Assembly (NCBI GenBank): GCA_945865525.1
Contig: CAMBDY010000001.1
Span: 62,001-126,000, forward strand
Length of the DNA: 64,000 bases
Direction of reading: 5' to 3'
DNA from: Nitrospira lenta
GTDB lineage: Bacteria > Nitrospirota > Nitrospiria > Nitrospirales > Nitrospiraceae
A program made the translations under genes and the position numbers. A model generated the notes under the pieces. That model saw only the letters and a program-made list of their open reading frames with translations. It made no database searches and was not told the origin of the DNA. Below, piece after piece: positions 1-8,020 of the stretch (positions are counted from its first letter, which is position 1; each line of letters starts with the position of its first letter).

Positions 1-126
1 GTCAGTGACTAAGGTGCCTAGCATGATTTCTGAGTCTACCTGGTTTTTTGAGCAACCCAGGTTGACGAACCCGATCGTGGTTTTCTTTTTGCTCGGGCGA
101 GCGGGCGTGATTAATCGCGTAGCCAT
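1..126 (-). CDS. rimO: Ribosomal protein S12 methylthiotransferase RimO, N-terminal fragment
   Basis: This is the 5' end of a minus-strand gene that runs off the left edge of the window; only the first 42 codons are visible. From the ATG whose complement is at 124-126 the product reads a short basic leader and then GFVNLGCSKNQVDSEIMLG (residues 19-37). That stretch is the signature start of the UPF0004/MTTase N-terminal domain of RimO, with Cys25 as the first ligand of the auxiliary iron-sulfur cluster. RimO is a radical SAM enzyme that beta-methylthiolates an Asp of ribosomal protein S12. The related MiaB usually reads differently around this Cys (TxGCQMN), so RimO is preferred. The gene is divergent from the carbonic anhydrase gene at 211. 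Confidence 0.85.
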   Translation of the reverse strand, partial: MATRLITPARPSKKKTTIGFVNLGCSKNQVDSEIMLGTLVTD

Positions 127-153
127 AGGGAGCAGTCTACGGGACGGTTGAAA

Positions 154-173
154 AGCCTGTCAATCAACAGGCT
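154..173. other. Short inverted repeat between divergent genes
   Basis: A 7-bp perfect inverted repeat (AGCCTGT, 6-nt loop, ACAGGCT) lies in the 84-bp gap between the rimO and carbonic anhydrase starts. It could be an operator or a hairpin in a transcript leader. There is no run of T characteristic of a terminator. Confidence 0.4.
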
Positions 174-174
174 C

Positions 175-204
175 TTGTAGGTTGCCAGTCGATTCCCCTA
201 CAGT
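175..204 (+). promoter_or_regulatory. Candidate promoter of the gamma-carbonic anhydrase gene
   Basis: TTGTAG (175-180), an 18-nt spacer and TACAGT (199-204) form a plausible sigma70-type promoter. The expected start point falls at or within a few bases of the ATG at 211, and no Shine-Dalgarno sequence precedes that ATG, so the message may be leaderless. The call rests on sequence pattern only. Confidence 0.3.
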
Positions 205-210
205 AGAAAA

Positions 211-750
211 ATGATTCGAACATTTGAGGGTATCAAACCCACCGTTCCGGCCTCTTGTTTTATCGAAGAGACGGGCATCGTTATCGGCGATGTCGTGCTG
301 GGCGAACAATGCAGTGTCTGGTTCCATGCGGTCATTCGCGGGGATGTGCATTATATCCGGATTGGGGCAAGGACCAACGTGCAGGATCTCTGTATGCTGC
401 ATGTCACTCACGATACCCATTCCCTGATCATCGGGAGCGAGGTGACCATTGGTCATGGGGTGATTCTCCATGGCTGCACGATCAAGGATCGCGTGCTGAT
501 TGGGATGGGTGCCATCATCATGGACGGAGCGGTGATCGGAGAAGATTCCGTTGTGGGGGCAGGGGCTTTGATCACGGAGGGGACCGTCGTTCCATCTAAG
601 AGTCTAGTCCTTGGCTCACCGGCAAAGGTCAAGCGGCCTGTGACGGCTGAAGAGATTGCCTGGATTAAGGAGTCGGCAGAGAACTACGTGAAGTACGCAA
701 GCCAGTATATGGACAATACGCCAAAAGTGAAGCCCGGCTTCAAGATCTAG
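211..750 (+). CDS. Gamma-carbonic anhydrase family hexapeptide-repeat protein
   Basis: The 179-residue product is a left-handed beta-helix protein of the YrdA/PaaY/Cam group. Hexapeptide repeats start near residue 20 and fill about 150 residues. The family hallmarks are visible: RGDVHYIRIG at 43-52, TNVQD at 55-59 and IGMGA at 97-101. His64, His82 and His87 fit the three metal ligands shared between neighbouring subunits of the trimer. Family members either hydrate CO2 or have lost that activity, and sequence alone does not decide which. It stands alone between divergent rimO and a convergent unknown gene 6 bp away. ATG 211 is the only sensible start, although it has no visible ribosome binding site. 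Confidence 0.88.
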   Translation: MIRTFEGIKPTVPASCFIEETGIVIGDVVLGEQCSVWFHAVIRGDVHYIRIGARTNVQDLCMLHVTHDTHSLIIGSEVTIGHGVILHGCTIKDRVLIGMGAIIMDGAVIGEDSVVGAGALITEGTVVPSKSLVLGSPAKVKRPVTAEEIAWIKESAENYVKYASQYMDNTPKVKPGFKI

Positions 751-756
751 CACCCA

Positions 757-1464
757 TCAGTCTTCCTCCCCAATGTGAATGAAGCAGATTGGATCGCCCA
801 CTAGCGCGGTTTGGTAATAGCGTTTCCCCACTCGATAGGCCACTCCATGCTGGTGGCACCATTCTGCAATCCAGATCACTTCTTCCGTCGTAGTCGTGAC
901 GAGACCTGGCCTCGTGAGCTTCCCCATGCAGCATGCCACGAGCGCCCGCACAGTGCGGCGCTCTTTGTTAAACTTCATGGTATCAAGCGTGAGGGGATTA
1001 CCCTGTCCATAAGTGAGAGGCGACAGATTCGGGAATCGCTCAGGATCGTTCAATACACTGACCATCCAGAGATGATCGAAGCAGCCCTTCGCTTTGGCTG
1101 CATCAACCGCATGGAATGTCAGGGGAAGTGCGCGACCAGCACGGTTGAGTGCGATAACCTCAGCTTTCCGGAGATTGTGGGGCTCTACCGTTCGGTCCAG
1201 CTCTACCGCTTCCATAATCATGGGGGGCAGTTCCGCCACTCCTGCACCGACGTAGAGACTACGACCGTTCCGTTTCAGCTTTTTTTTCAACAGAACAGCG
1301 ATCCGGCTCCCGAGCCGAACGCAGGGCCCCCGCTTCGCTCGCCAAAACTCATCGCCTCCCTCATAGCAATAGATTGCTCCCAACGCACCGTAGTCCAGAC
1401 GGTCGTAGACCCCAGTCACCAGACGAGTGGTTGCAGGAGCCAGCTTCGCGTAGCGTGTGTTCAT
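757..1464 (-). CDS. Conserved hypothetical protein with a possible methyltransferase-like Rossmann fold
   Basis: I do not recognise this 235-residue protein. The ATG at 1464 is chosen because a GGGGG purine run sits just upstream; the longer open frame would overlap argB. A hydrophobic strand followed by VGAGVAELP (about residues 73-81), then an acidic TVEPHNLR segment about 20 residues later and a later Asp-containing strand, resemble motifs I and II of class I SAM-dependent methyltransferases. The rest does not give away a substrate. It follows argB by 79 bp on the same strand and may be the last gene of the trmFO-xerC-argB transcription unit. There is no signal peptide or membrane segment. 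Confidence 0.65.
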   Translation of the reverse strand: MNTRYAKLAPATTRLVTGVYDRLDYGALGAIYCYEGGDEFWRAKRGPCVRLGSRIAVLLKKKLKRNGRSLYVGAGVAELPPMIMEAVELDRTVEPHNLRKAEVIALNRAGRALPLTFHAVDAAKAKGCFDHLWMVSVLNDPERFPNLSPLTYGQGNPLTLDTMKFNKERRTVRALVACCMGKLTRPGLVTTTTEEVIWIAEWCHQHGVAYRVGKRYYQTALVGDPICFIHIGEED

Positions 1465-1543
1465 GGTTGTGCCCCCGCGTGCGAATGGCGGCTGATGCGG
1501 AGTCTCTGGTTCACTACAACAAGAGATCGATGGGGTCTGTCGA

Positions 1544-2440
1544 TTATGAGGTGATCTCGGTTCCAATACCCTTGCGCGTGAACACTTCAAGGAGAATCGC
1601 GTGAGGTATGCGGCCGTCGATGATATGGGCCTTGCCGCTGCCGCCGCCGAGCGCCTCTAGGCAGGCATGGACCTTGGGCAACATCCCTTCGCTGATCACG
1701 CCCTTCTTTACCATCCGTTGCGTGTCTTTGCGCGAGACCGTCGAGAGATGGCGCCCATTCGCATCGCGAATGCCCTTGACGTCGGTCATCATCACCAATT
1801 TTTCCGCTCCCAGCGCCGCCGCAATCGCTCCGGCTACGAGGTCAGCATTGATGTTGTAGGTGTTGCCTTCACGGTCTGTGCCGATCGGTGCGATCACGGG
1901 AATGTAATTGTCCTGCTGCAGCTTAAGCACCAGCGTTGGGTCGATGGACTGAACTTCCCCCACCAGGCCGAAATCTGTACCCTCTTCTCCGTCATCCAGA
2001 TCCTTATCCAGACTGGCCGCCCAGGCTTTGACCGTGAGGGGGCGTGATAGGATGAGCCCGCCGTCTTTACCGCTCAACCCGACCGCAAGGCCCCCATGGC
2101 GATTTAAGAGATCGACGATTTCCATGTTGATCTTGCCCGCCAAGACCATCTCCACGATTTCCATCGTGGCATCATCCGTGACCCGCACTCCATGCCGAAA
2201 TTTGGCTTCAATGCCCAAGCGCTCGAGCATCTCGTCGATCTGGGGGCCTCCTCCATGCACGATCACCGGATTGAGGCCCACATATTTCAAGAGTACGACA
2301 TCTTGGGCGAAGCGTTCCTTTAGCGGCGGATCCGTCATGGCATGGCCGCCATATTTTATGACGATGGTCTTTCCTTTGAACGTGCGAATGTAGGGCAAGG
2401 CTTCGATGAGCACGTCTGCTTTTTTGATCAGTCTGTTCAT
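1544..2440 (-). CDS. argB: Acetylglutamate kinase
   Basis: The enzyme phosphorylates N-acetylglutamate in the second step of arginine biosynthesis and is often the step feedback-inhibited by arginine. The 298-residue length is normal. IVIKYGGHAM (residues 26-35) holds the catalytic Lys and the phosphate-binding glycines, and VHGGGPQID (61-69) is the second glycine-rich loop. A nucleotide-binding region near the C-terminus (KLVMMTDVKGI) is also clear. The N-terminal helix preceding the kinase core is of the kind found in arginine-sensitive hexameric enzymes, so feedback control is likely by inference. It lies downstream of xerC (52-bp gap) on the same strand. Confidence 0.97.
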   Translation of the reverse strand: MNRLIKKADVLIEALPYIRTFKGKTIVIKYGGHAMTDPPLKERFAQDVVLLKYVGLNPVIVHGGGPQIDEMLERLGIEAKFRHGVRVTDDATMEIVEMVLAGKINMEIVDLLNRHGGLAVGLSGKDGGLILSRPLTVKAWAASLDKDLDDGEEGTDFGLVGEVQSIDPTLVLKLQQDNYIPVIAPIGTDREGNTYNINADLVAGAIAAALGAEKLVMMTDVKGIRDANGRHLSTVSRKDTQRMVKKGVISEGMLPKVHACLEALGGGSGKAHIIDGRIPHAILLEVFTRKGIGTEITS

Positions 2441-2492
2441 GCGTGCCTCCCATTACGAGAAAAGCGCCACCAGCGCGTCGGCCTACTATATA

Positions 2493-3431
2493 TCATGGTT
2501 TGCCGTCTTTAATGGAACGCACGTTGGTTGCGCGACCGGCCCGTGGATGGGTCTTATCGTAGACAGCCAGGAGCTGGTCTGTTGCCAGGTGCGTGTATTT
2601 CTGTGTTGTCCCCAGTGAAACATGCCCCAGCATCTCTTGAATCGATCGCAGATCGGCCCCTTCATCGAGGAGATGGGTCGCAAAGGAATGGCGCAGGGTA
2701 TGGGGACTCACAGGGCCTCCGGAGAGCCGGGTTGAATAGCTGGCTACGATGCGAGCCACACTCCGGGTCGTCAGCCGCCCCCCTCGCAGATTTAAAAAGA
2801 CAGGAGCCGATGGCTGCTGATTGCGGGCTACGGGCTTCAATGCAGTACGATAGTTATGGATAGCCTTAAGGGCCACTGCCCCGACCGGTACGATCCGTTC
2901 CTTTCTGCCTTTCCCTCGTAAATGGACTAGCCCCTCGGACAGACGGAGATCTTCGAGGTTAATTCCCACGAGTTCGCTCACACGAGCTCCAGTCGAATAG
3001 AGCGTTTCCAGTAAGGCGCAGTCTCGGAGCGAAGAACCTGTTTGTCCGACAGGAAAGTCCATTAGTGCGGCGGCGTCATCTTTGCTCAAGACACGAGGCA
3101 GGTGCTTGGGCTGTTTCGGCGTCCTGATGGTTGCGGCTGGGTTGAGGCCCACCAGGCCTTCTTTTTGCAGATAGCGATAGAAGCTGCGAAGAGAGGCAAT
3201 TTTTCGAGCGATTGAGGTGCCTTTTTCCTGTTTGCGGTCCAGCCAATGGAGGTAGGCTCTGAGGGACTCTGTCTTTACAGTCGCGGGATCAAGCCTGGGC
3301 AGTTTGGGCTGTTCCACTTTCATGAAGGCGTGAAATTGGCGGAGGTCCGAACCGTAGCTGCGTACGGTTTCCTGCGACGCATGACGTTCCACTTCCAGGA
3401 AGGTCATGAAAGCTCGAATTTCGTCATCCAT
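2493..3431 (-). CDS. xerC: Tyrosine site-specific recombinase XerC
   Basis: This 312-residue tyrosine recombinase would act at the chromosomal dif site to resolve dimers. The N-terminal SAM-like DNA-binding domain covers about residues 1-95. The catalytic domain carries the full set of residues: Arg150, Lys174, His244, Arg247, His270 and the nucleophile Tyr279. The start at 3431 overlaps the end of trmFO by 28 bp, so the two are probably translationally coupled. XerC is favoured over XerD because of the trmFO neighbourhood, which is common for xerC in many phyla. No integrase-type accessory genes are nearby, so it is not a phage enzyme. Confidence 0.93.
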   Translation of the reverse strand: MDDEIRAFMTFLEVERHASQETVRSYGSDLRQFHAFMKVEQPKLPRLDPATVKTESLRAYLHWLDRKQEKGTSIARKIASLRSFYRYLQKEGLVGLNPAATIRTPKQPKHLPRVLSKDDAAALMDFPVGQTGSSLRDCALLETLYSTGARVSELVGINLEDLRLSEGLVHLRGKGRKERIVPVGAVALKAIHNYRTALKPVARNQQPSAPVFLNLRGGRLTTRSVARIVASYSTRLSGGPVSPHTLRHSFATHLLDEGADLRSIQEMLGHVSLGTTQKYTHLATDQLLAVYDKTHPRAGRATNVRSIKDGKP

Positions 3432-4720
3432 GTCGTCAGGTCCTCAAGTGCCCGTTGTCCAGTGAGCCGTCGGTTGCTTTCCTTGTCTCTCGTCTTGTTG
3501 GCAAGGGGGGGAAAGAGCCCGAAGTTCGTATTCATCGGCTGAAAGTGTCGAGGGTCTGTGGTCGTGATGTATGTCGTGAGACAGCCATGCGCCGTGGTGG
3601 GTGGCGGCGTAACCAAGGGCAATCCTGCCAGAGCGCGGGCGGCGTTGATGCCGGCCAGCCCTCCCATCGCGGCCGAGTCCGTATAGCCTTCGACACCGAC
3701 CAGCTGCCCGGCGAAGAAGAGCGTGTTGCGCGATTTGAATTGGAGGGTGTTGTGTAGGAGTTGAGGCGAATTGATAAAAGTGTTGCGATGCAGGCTACCG
3801 TAGCGGAGAAATTCCGCCTGCTCTAGGCCTGGAATCATGCGAAACACCCGTTTCTGCTCTCCATAGGTCAGTTTAGTCTGGAACCCCACGAGGTTGTAAC
3901 AGGAGCGATGGGCGTTTTCCGTCCGGAGTTGTACTACGGCATAGGCTCGCTTCCCTGTTTTGGGATTCTCTAGGCCTACCGGCTTCAATGGGCCAAACTG
4001 CATGGTCTGACGCCCCCGTTCGGCCATTACTTCAATGGGGATACAACCTTCGAAGTAGGCGGTTTTTTCGAATTCTTTGGGCTGCACCTTTTCCGCTGCC
4101 AGCAGTGCAGCGTAGAAGGCATTGTAGGTCATTTCATCCATGGGGCAGTTCAGATAATCGTCTCCGCCTTTGCCGTAACGCGAGGCTAGGAATGCAACGT
4201 CCATATTAACGGAGTCCGCATCCACGATGGGCGAGATGGCATCGTAGAAATATAAATGTTTGGTATGGGCCAATTGCGCGATGGCCTGAGACAGCTTGTC
4301 GGATGTCAGGGGGCCCGTCGCCAGAATGCAGAGAGAGTCAATCGGGATCTCAACGATCTCTTCACGCAGAATACGAATGTTCGGGTGGCTTTCGAGCGCC
4401 TGGGTGATCTTGAGTGAGAATAGGTCGCGATCGACGGCCAAGGCCGATCCGGCTGGTACCCGTACGTCGTCTGCCACCTTGATAATGAGCGAGTTGAGCC
4501 GGCGCATCTCCTCTTTCAAAATACCGGGTGCGTTCAACAGATCTGTCGAGCCGAGCGAATTGGAGCAGACCAGCTCGGCTAAGCCGCTGGTTTTGTGTGC
4601 TTGCGTCGTAGCCTTAGAGCGCATTTCATAGAGCGTGACTTTTGCACCACGATTGGCCGCTTGCCATGCGGCTTCAGATCCGGCTAGACCGCCGCCAATA
4701 ATGATAATATCGTCGCGCAT
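3404..4720 (-). CDS. trmFO: Methylenetetrahydrofolate-tRNA-(uracil-54) C5-methyltransferase TrmFO
   Basis: TrmFO makes 5-methyluridine at tRNA position 54 using methylenetetrahydrofolate and FADH2, instead of the SAM-dependent TrmA route. The 438-residue protein starts with the FAD-binding motif IIGGGLAGSEAAW (residues 6-18). It continues with the family stretch SGLAELVCSNSLGS and a C-terminal segment GQLVGVEGYTDSAAMGGLAGINAAR that is typical of TrmFO/GidA proteins. The length matches TrmFO (about 440) rather than MnmG (about 620). It is the first gene of a minus-strand unit with xerC and argB. Confidence 0.96.
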   Translation of the reverse strand: MRDDIIIIGGGLAGSEAAWQAANRGAKVTLYEMRSKATTQAHKTSGLAELVCSNSLGSTDLLNAPGILKEEMRRLNSLIIKVADDVRVPAGSALAVDRDLFSLKITQALESHPNIRILREEIVEIPIDSLCILATGPLTSDKLSQAIAQLAHTKHLYFYDAISPIVDADSVNMDVAFLASRYGKGGDDYLNCPMDEMTYNAFYAALLAAEKVQPKEFEKTAYFEGCIPIEVMAERGRQTMQFGPLKPVGLENPKTGKRAYAVVQLRTENAHRSCYNLVGFQTKLTYGEQKRVFRMIPGLEQAEFLRYGSLHRNTFINSPQLLHNTLQFKSRNTLFFAGQLVGVEGYTDSAAMGGLAGINAARALAGLPLVTPPPTTAHGCLTTYITTTDPRHFQPMNTNFGLFPPLANKTRDKESNRRLTGQRALEDLTTWMTKFELS

Positions 4721-4881
4721 GCGCGGGGGACTCCGTGGGAAAAAGGTGCGAGCGCGGCATTGTAGGAACCGTGTTTTAGCGATGTCAAGGAAACTGCGTG
4801 GCAGGCGCGCGGTGAAAGGGGAGTGGGACGGATTTCATTTTTATCATGAATCACGGCCTCCCGTTTCTCGCCGACGTTCTG

Positions 4882-4911
4882 TTGATCCGTTTGGTTAGTC
4901 CATGCTAGAGT
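4882..4911 (+). promoter_or_regulatory. Candidate promoter of tRNA-Val
   Basis: TTGATC (4882-4887) and TAGAGT (4906-4911) are separated by 18 nt, and the tRNA begins 12 nt after the -10 box. Position and spacing suit a stable-RNA promoter; the boxes are imperfect. Confidence 0.4.
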
Positions 4912-4922
4912 TGAAGATATAT

Positions 4923-4997
4923 GGGCGATTAGCTCAGGGGTAGAGCGCTTCCTTCACACGGAAGAGGCCACTGGTTCGATACCAGTATCGCCCACCA
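4923..4997 (+). tRNA. tRNA-Val (anticodon CAC)
   Basis: A full cloverleaf can be drawn. The acceptor stem GGGCGAT pairs with ATCGCCC, and the anticodon stem CTTCC/GGAAG encloses the loop TTCACAC with anticodon CAC. The T-arm is GGTTCGATACC, the discriminator base is A, and CCA is encoded. It reads GUG codons. It is a single isolated tRNA between divergent trmFO and the TPR lipoprotein gene. Confidence 0.95.
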
Positions 4998-5160
4998 CGT
5001 TCCCATCCCCTACCCTCCCAACGTACGGTTTTTCCAAGATGTTGGCGCCGTGCTCATCCTGCACGGCGCTGGTAAGATTTAGGATAAGACGGCTTTACGA
5101 TCCTATACCCGTTTCTCCCTGGAGAGGCGGGCGTGGGTGTTTGTGGGTTGGTAAAGGCTT

Positions 5161-6357
5161 TTGCGTTTCGTGTATGCTGTTCGCGTGAGTCGAACCCCCT
5201 TCGATACGAGAGCCTCTGGCGCTAAGCCACTCCGGCTGTGGTTGCTCTGTGGGTTGGGGCTCAGCCTCTTGCTGAGTGCCTGCGAAACGGGAGCTCCTAA
5301 GACGAATCTTCCCCCATCGGCAAGCGACCTTATTCTTTTCAAGCCCGCAACGATCTGTGCGGCAAAGTCCGACTTCCTCAAGACCCATCCTGCTTCTGCA
5401 CTCAAGACGCAAGCCTGGGGCTCAGGTCAGGAGTTGATGTCGCCTGCCGACCAAAGCCCTTCGCATAGTGATGAATCTTATTTCTTTGATGAAGATGGGT
5501 TGTTGGTCGGAGCGCTCTTTACATTTTCGTCCAGCCTCGATCTCGCCCCTTATCCGGTCCTTCGCCAGACACTGAAGGTACTGAAGCCCATATTGGAGTT
5601 TTATCTCAATGTAGCGAATCTTTCTTCCAAGGCGAGCATGGCGTCAAGTGCCCTCTATCAAACGGGCGATGAGAAATCTACGACGCAATATTTGGTTCTT
5701 GATACGAGCGAGCAGCCGGCATTACTCCAGGCCTCGATCTCAATCGACCCCTACTGGCAATTGTTCTCACCCTATCGACGGGAATTCTTAGAACGGCTAC
5801 GTCGCCCAAGTAGCCACACGCCCGGGCAACAGCTTGACAGTCAAGGCGCGGAGGACAAAGAACCGTTCCTGTCGCTTCAGCAATTTGCACGAGGGCAGAC
5901 GGCGCAGCTGTCCTATTGTGGGCCCCAGAGCTACGACATTGCAGCTGCTGCCTATCAGAAAGCGATCGCGAGCGGTTTCGCAAGTAGAGTGTGGCAGGCA
6001 GAGGTGCACCACAAGCTGGGGCTGGCATGGGAAGGGAAGGGGCAACACGAAAAGGCCAAGAAGGAACTGCTGCAGTCCCTAGCCATCAGGCCCAACACCC
6101 CAGAAATTCTGAACAACCTCGGTACAGTCTACGGTAAGCTGGGAGACAAGGCGAACGCGCTGGCCTCTTTTGAAAAGGCTGTCATCCTTCGGCCTAACTA
6201 CGCTATCGCCCGCTACAACCTAGCGGAAGCTATCGAGTCCACGAATCCTAGACGTGCCATTCTGGAATACGAGACCTACATCGCCTTGGTTGAAGGCATC
6301 TCCGAGGAAGCGAGCCGTATCGCTCTCGTCAAGCAGCGAGTGAAGGCCCTTAAGTAG
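5161..6357 (+). CDS. TPR-repeat lipoprotein of unknown function
   Basis: The protein has a basic start, a hydrophobic stretch and the lipobox LLSAC, with the lipidated Cys near residue 41 of the longest reading, so it should be anchored in a membrane facing the periplasm. The middle 230 residues match nothing I know. The C-terminal part holds at least two tetratricopeptide repeats (about residues 285-355), including EILNNLGTVYGKLGDKANAL, which usually mediate protein contacts. The start is uncertain: TTG 5161 gives the longest form, while GTG 5170 or GTG 5185 would give a more normal signal peptide. It is a single-gene unit after tRNA-Val. Confidence 0.8.
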   Translation: MRFVYAVRVSRTPFDTRASGAKPLRLWLLCGLGLSLLLSACETGAPKTNLPPSASDLILFKPATICAAKSDFLKTHPASALKTQAWGSGQELMSPADQSPSHSDESYFFDEDGLLVGALFTFSSSLDLAPYPVLRQTLKVLKPILEFYLNVANLSSKASMASSALYQTGDEKSTTQYLVLDTSEQPALLQASISIDPYWQLFSPYRREFLERLRRPSSHTPGQQLDSQGAEDKEPFLSLQQFARGQTAQLSYCGPQSYDIAAAAYQKAIASGFASRVWQAEVHHKLGLAWEGKGQHEKAKKELLQSLAIRPNTPEILNNLGTVYGKLGDKANALASFEKAVILRPNYAIARYNLAEAIESTNPRRAILEYETYIALVEGISEEASRIALVKQRVKALK

Positions 6358-6522
6358 TAGCAAGACGGCCTGGAGGGTTTTTATGCTCGCGCGACGGACG
6401 GCTTGAGCAAGCCCTCGTTGGCCGTGCACAGAGAGGAAATCATCCGGTCCATCTCAGGGGAGAGAGTCGCTAGGTAAGCTTTTTGAGTCTCCTGCAAGGG
6501 TGACGATCGAAGAATCTGACGA

Positions 6523-6966
6523 TTACCCCCGGCTCTTTTCTTCTTGTTCTTCGAGCGTCTTGCAGGCGATACAGAGTGTAGTGACGGGACGGGCTTTGAG
6601 TCGCGGATAGGGAATTTCTTCTTCGCAGCGTTCGCAGAACCCGTAGATATTCTGGTCTAATCGAGCCAACGCTTCGTCGATCTTCTTGCCCAGCCGTTGC
6701 TCGCGTTCGCGAATCCTCATCGAAAAGTGCTGCTCGGTCTCCGCTGACGCCTGATCGCTGACATCCGGGAAGGTCTCTTGATTATTTGAACTGGTCAGGC
6801 CCTCGACCACTTCATTTAAAATATTCTGACGCTGTTGCTCAAGGTCGCGACGAATCGCGTCGTATTTTCCCTCAATGGCTGCAATTCTGATGGGGGAGGT
6901 GTGCACGACGGGTTGCGTCACTGTGGGAGCGGATACACTGCGCTTAGCCGAAAGGTTTGTTTTCAT
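6523..6966 (-). CDS. DksA/TraR-family zinc-finger protein
   Basis: This 147-residue protein is built like DksA, which binds in the secondary channel of RNA polymerase and works with ppGpp. A helical coiled-coil arm spans about residues 30-105, with an acidic D68-x2-D71-Q-A at its tip, which is the DxxDxA feature needed for DksA function. It is followed by a C4 zinc finger with Cys111, Cys114, Cys132 and Cys135. The N-terminal 28 residues are an uncharacterised Ser/Thr/Pro-rich tail. Retention of tip acids and all four Cys suggests true DksA-like activity rather than a TraR remnant, by inference. Confidence 0.88.
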   Translation of the reverse strand: MKTNLSAKRSVSAPTVTQPVVHTSPIRIAAIEGKYDAIRRDLEQQRQNILNEVVEGLTSSNNQETFPDVSDQASAETEQHFSMRIREREQRLGKKIDEALARLDQNIYGFCERCEEEIPYPRLKARPVTTLCIACKTLEEQEEKSRG

Positions 6967-7075
6967 CTAGACACCTGTCTGAAGAGTACACTCATTCTAC
7001 GCGCGCCGACTATAACAGGGGCTTGGAAGAGGGGTCAATGGGAGGCGTATGGCCATTGATCTTGCCTAACAGGCT

Positions 7076-7678
7076 CTACAGGTCGCGACGGCCTTCAATT
7101 GATTTCAGCAGCGTCACGTCGTCGGCATACTCGATATCCATTCCGACTGGAATGCCATAGGCGATACGGGAGACCCTGGCGCCAAGAGGTTTCAGCTGGT
7201 TGGTTAAATAGATAGCGGTCGCTTCACCCTCGATTGTTGGACTCGTCGCGAGGATCACTTCCTGAATCCCTCCGAGCTTCACCCGATCGACCAATTCTTC
7301 GGCCCGGATATCGGACGGTCCAACCCCGTCCAGTGGAGATAGGGCGCCGAGCAGCACATGGTATAGGCCTCGGTAGGCACCGGCCCGCTCGATGGCATAG
7401 GTCGTACTGGGCTCTTCTACCACCAGAATTTTCGTCTGGTCCCGTTTAGGGTCAAGGCAGAATTCGCAGAGCTCCCCTTCGGCAATGTTCCGGCATTGGC
7501 GGCAAAAAGAAAGCCCGTCCTTCACGGCACGAATGGCGTCGGCCAAGCGGAGCGCCTCTTCGCGCTCGGCTTTCAAGACGTGAAAGGCTAAGCGCTGCGC
7601 CGTCTTTTGTCCAATGCCGGGGAGACGAACCAATTCGCGTACCAATCGGGCGAGAAGTCCCTGCTGATCAACTGCCAT
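7076..7678 (-). CDS. recR: Recombination mediator RecR
   Basis: RecR acts with RecO (and RecF) to load RecA on gapped DNA. The 200-residue protein has the N-terminal helix-hairpin-helix (LVRLPGIGQKTAQRLAFHVL), a C4 zinc finger (Cys59, Cys62, Cys71, Cys74) and a Toprim domain starting at ILVVEEPS. The C-terminus holds the Walker-B-like segment and the tail typical of the family. It is the last gene of dnaX-ybaB-recR, a conserved order in many bacteria, 18 bp after ybaB. Confidence 0.97.
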   Translation of the reverse strand: MAVDQQGLLARLVRELVRLPGIGQKTAQRLAFHVLKAEREEALRLADAIRAVKDGLSFCRQCRNIAEGELCEFCLDPKRDQTKILVVEEPSTTYAIERAGAYRGLYHVLLGALSPLDGVGPSDIRAEELVDRVKLGGIQEVILATSPTIEGEATAIYLTNQLKPLGARVSRIAYGIPVGMDIEYADDVTLLKSIEGRRDL

Positions 7679-7696
7679 AATAAATATACTTATCCG

Positions 7697-8020
7697 TTAG
7701 AATAATCCGGGGACGTTCATTCCCCCGGTCACCGCTTTCATTTCATTCGCCATCATCTCGCGTGCCTTGTGGAGGGCGTCGTTTGATGCCACCATGACCA
7801 AGTCCTGCACCATCTCCACATCGCCGCTTTTCACGACTTCGGGATCGATCACGATGCTGAGTAGCTGCATCGCCCCATTGGCGGTGACGGTTACGCTGCC
7901 TCCGCCGGCCGTCCCGGTGACGGTTTTCACCGAAGCCTGTTCCTGCACTTTTGCCATTTGCGCCTGCATTGCCTGCGCCTGCTTCAGGATATTCCCCATA
8001 TTCGCTAACGGGTTTTTCAT
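7697..8020 (-). CDS. YbaB/EbfC-family nucleoid-associated protein
   Basis: This small (107-residue) dimeric DNA-binding protein lies between dnaX and recR, its usual place. The N-terminal NMGNILKQAQAMQAQMAKVQ helix and the central VTANGAMQLLSIVIDPEVV strand-turn region are typical of the family. A glycine-rich loop GTAGGGSVTV lies at about residues 36-45. It overlaps the dnaX stop codon by 4 bp, suggesting coupled translation. Homologues bind DNA with little sequence preference or act as nucleoid proteins; the specific role here is unknown. Confidence 0.93.
   Translation of the reverse strand: MKNPLANMGNILKQAQAMQAQMAKVQEQASVKTVTGTAGGGSVTVTANGAMQLLSIVIDPEVVKSGDVEMVQDLVMVASNDALHKAREMMANEMKAVTGGMNVPGLF

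Noticed and set aside
811-1554. Plus-strand open frame of 247 codons opposite the unknown gene 757-1464
   Set aside because: The minus-strand frame has a better ribosome binding site and protein-like motifs; the plus frame has no recognisable segment.
2493-3431. Tyrosine recombinase as part of an integrated element
   Set aside because: The gene sits in a housekeeping operon with trmFO and argB, has the length and residues of XerC, and no attachment-site repeats or mobile genes are nearby.
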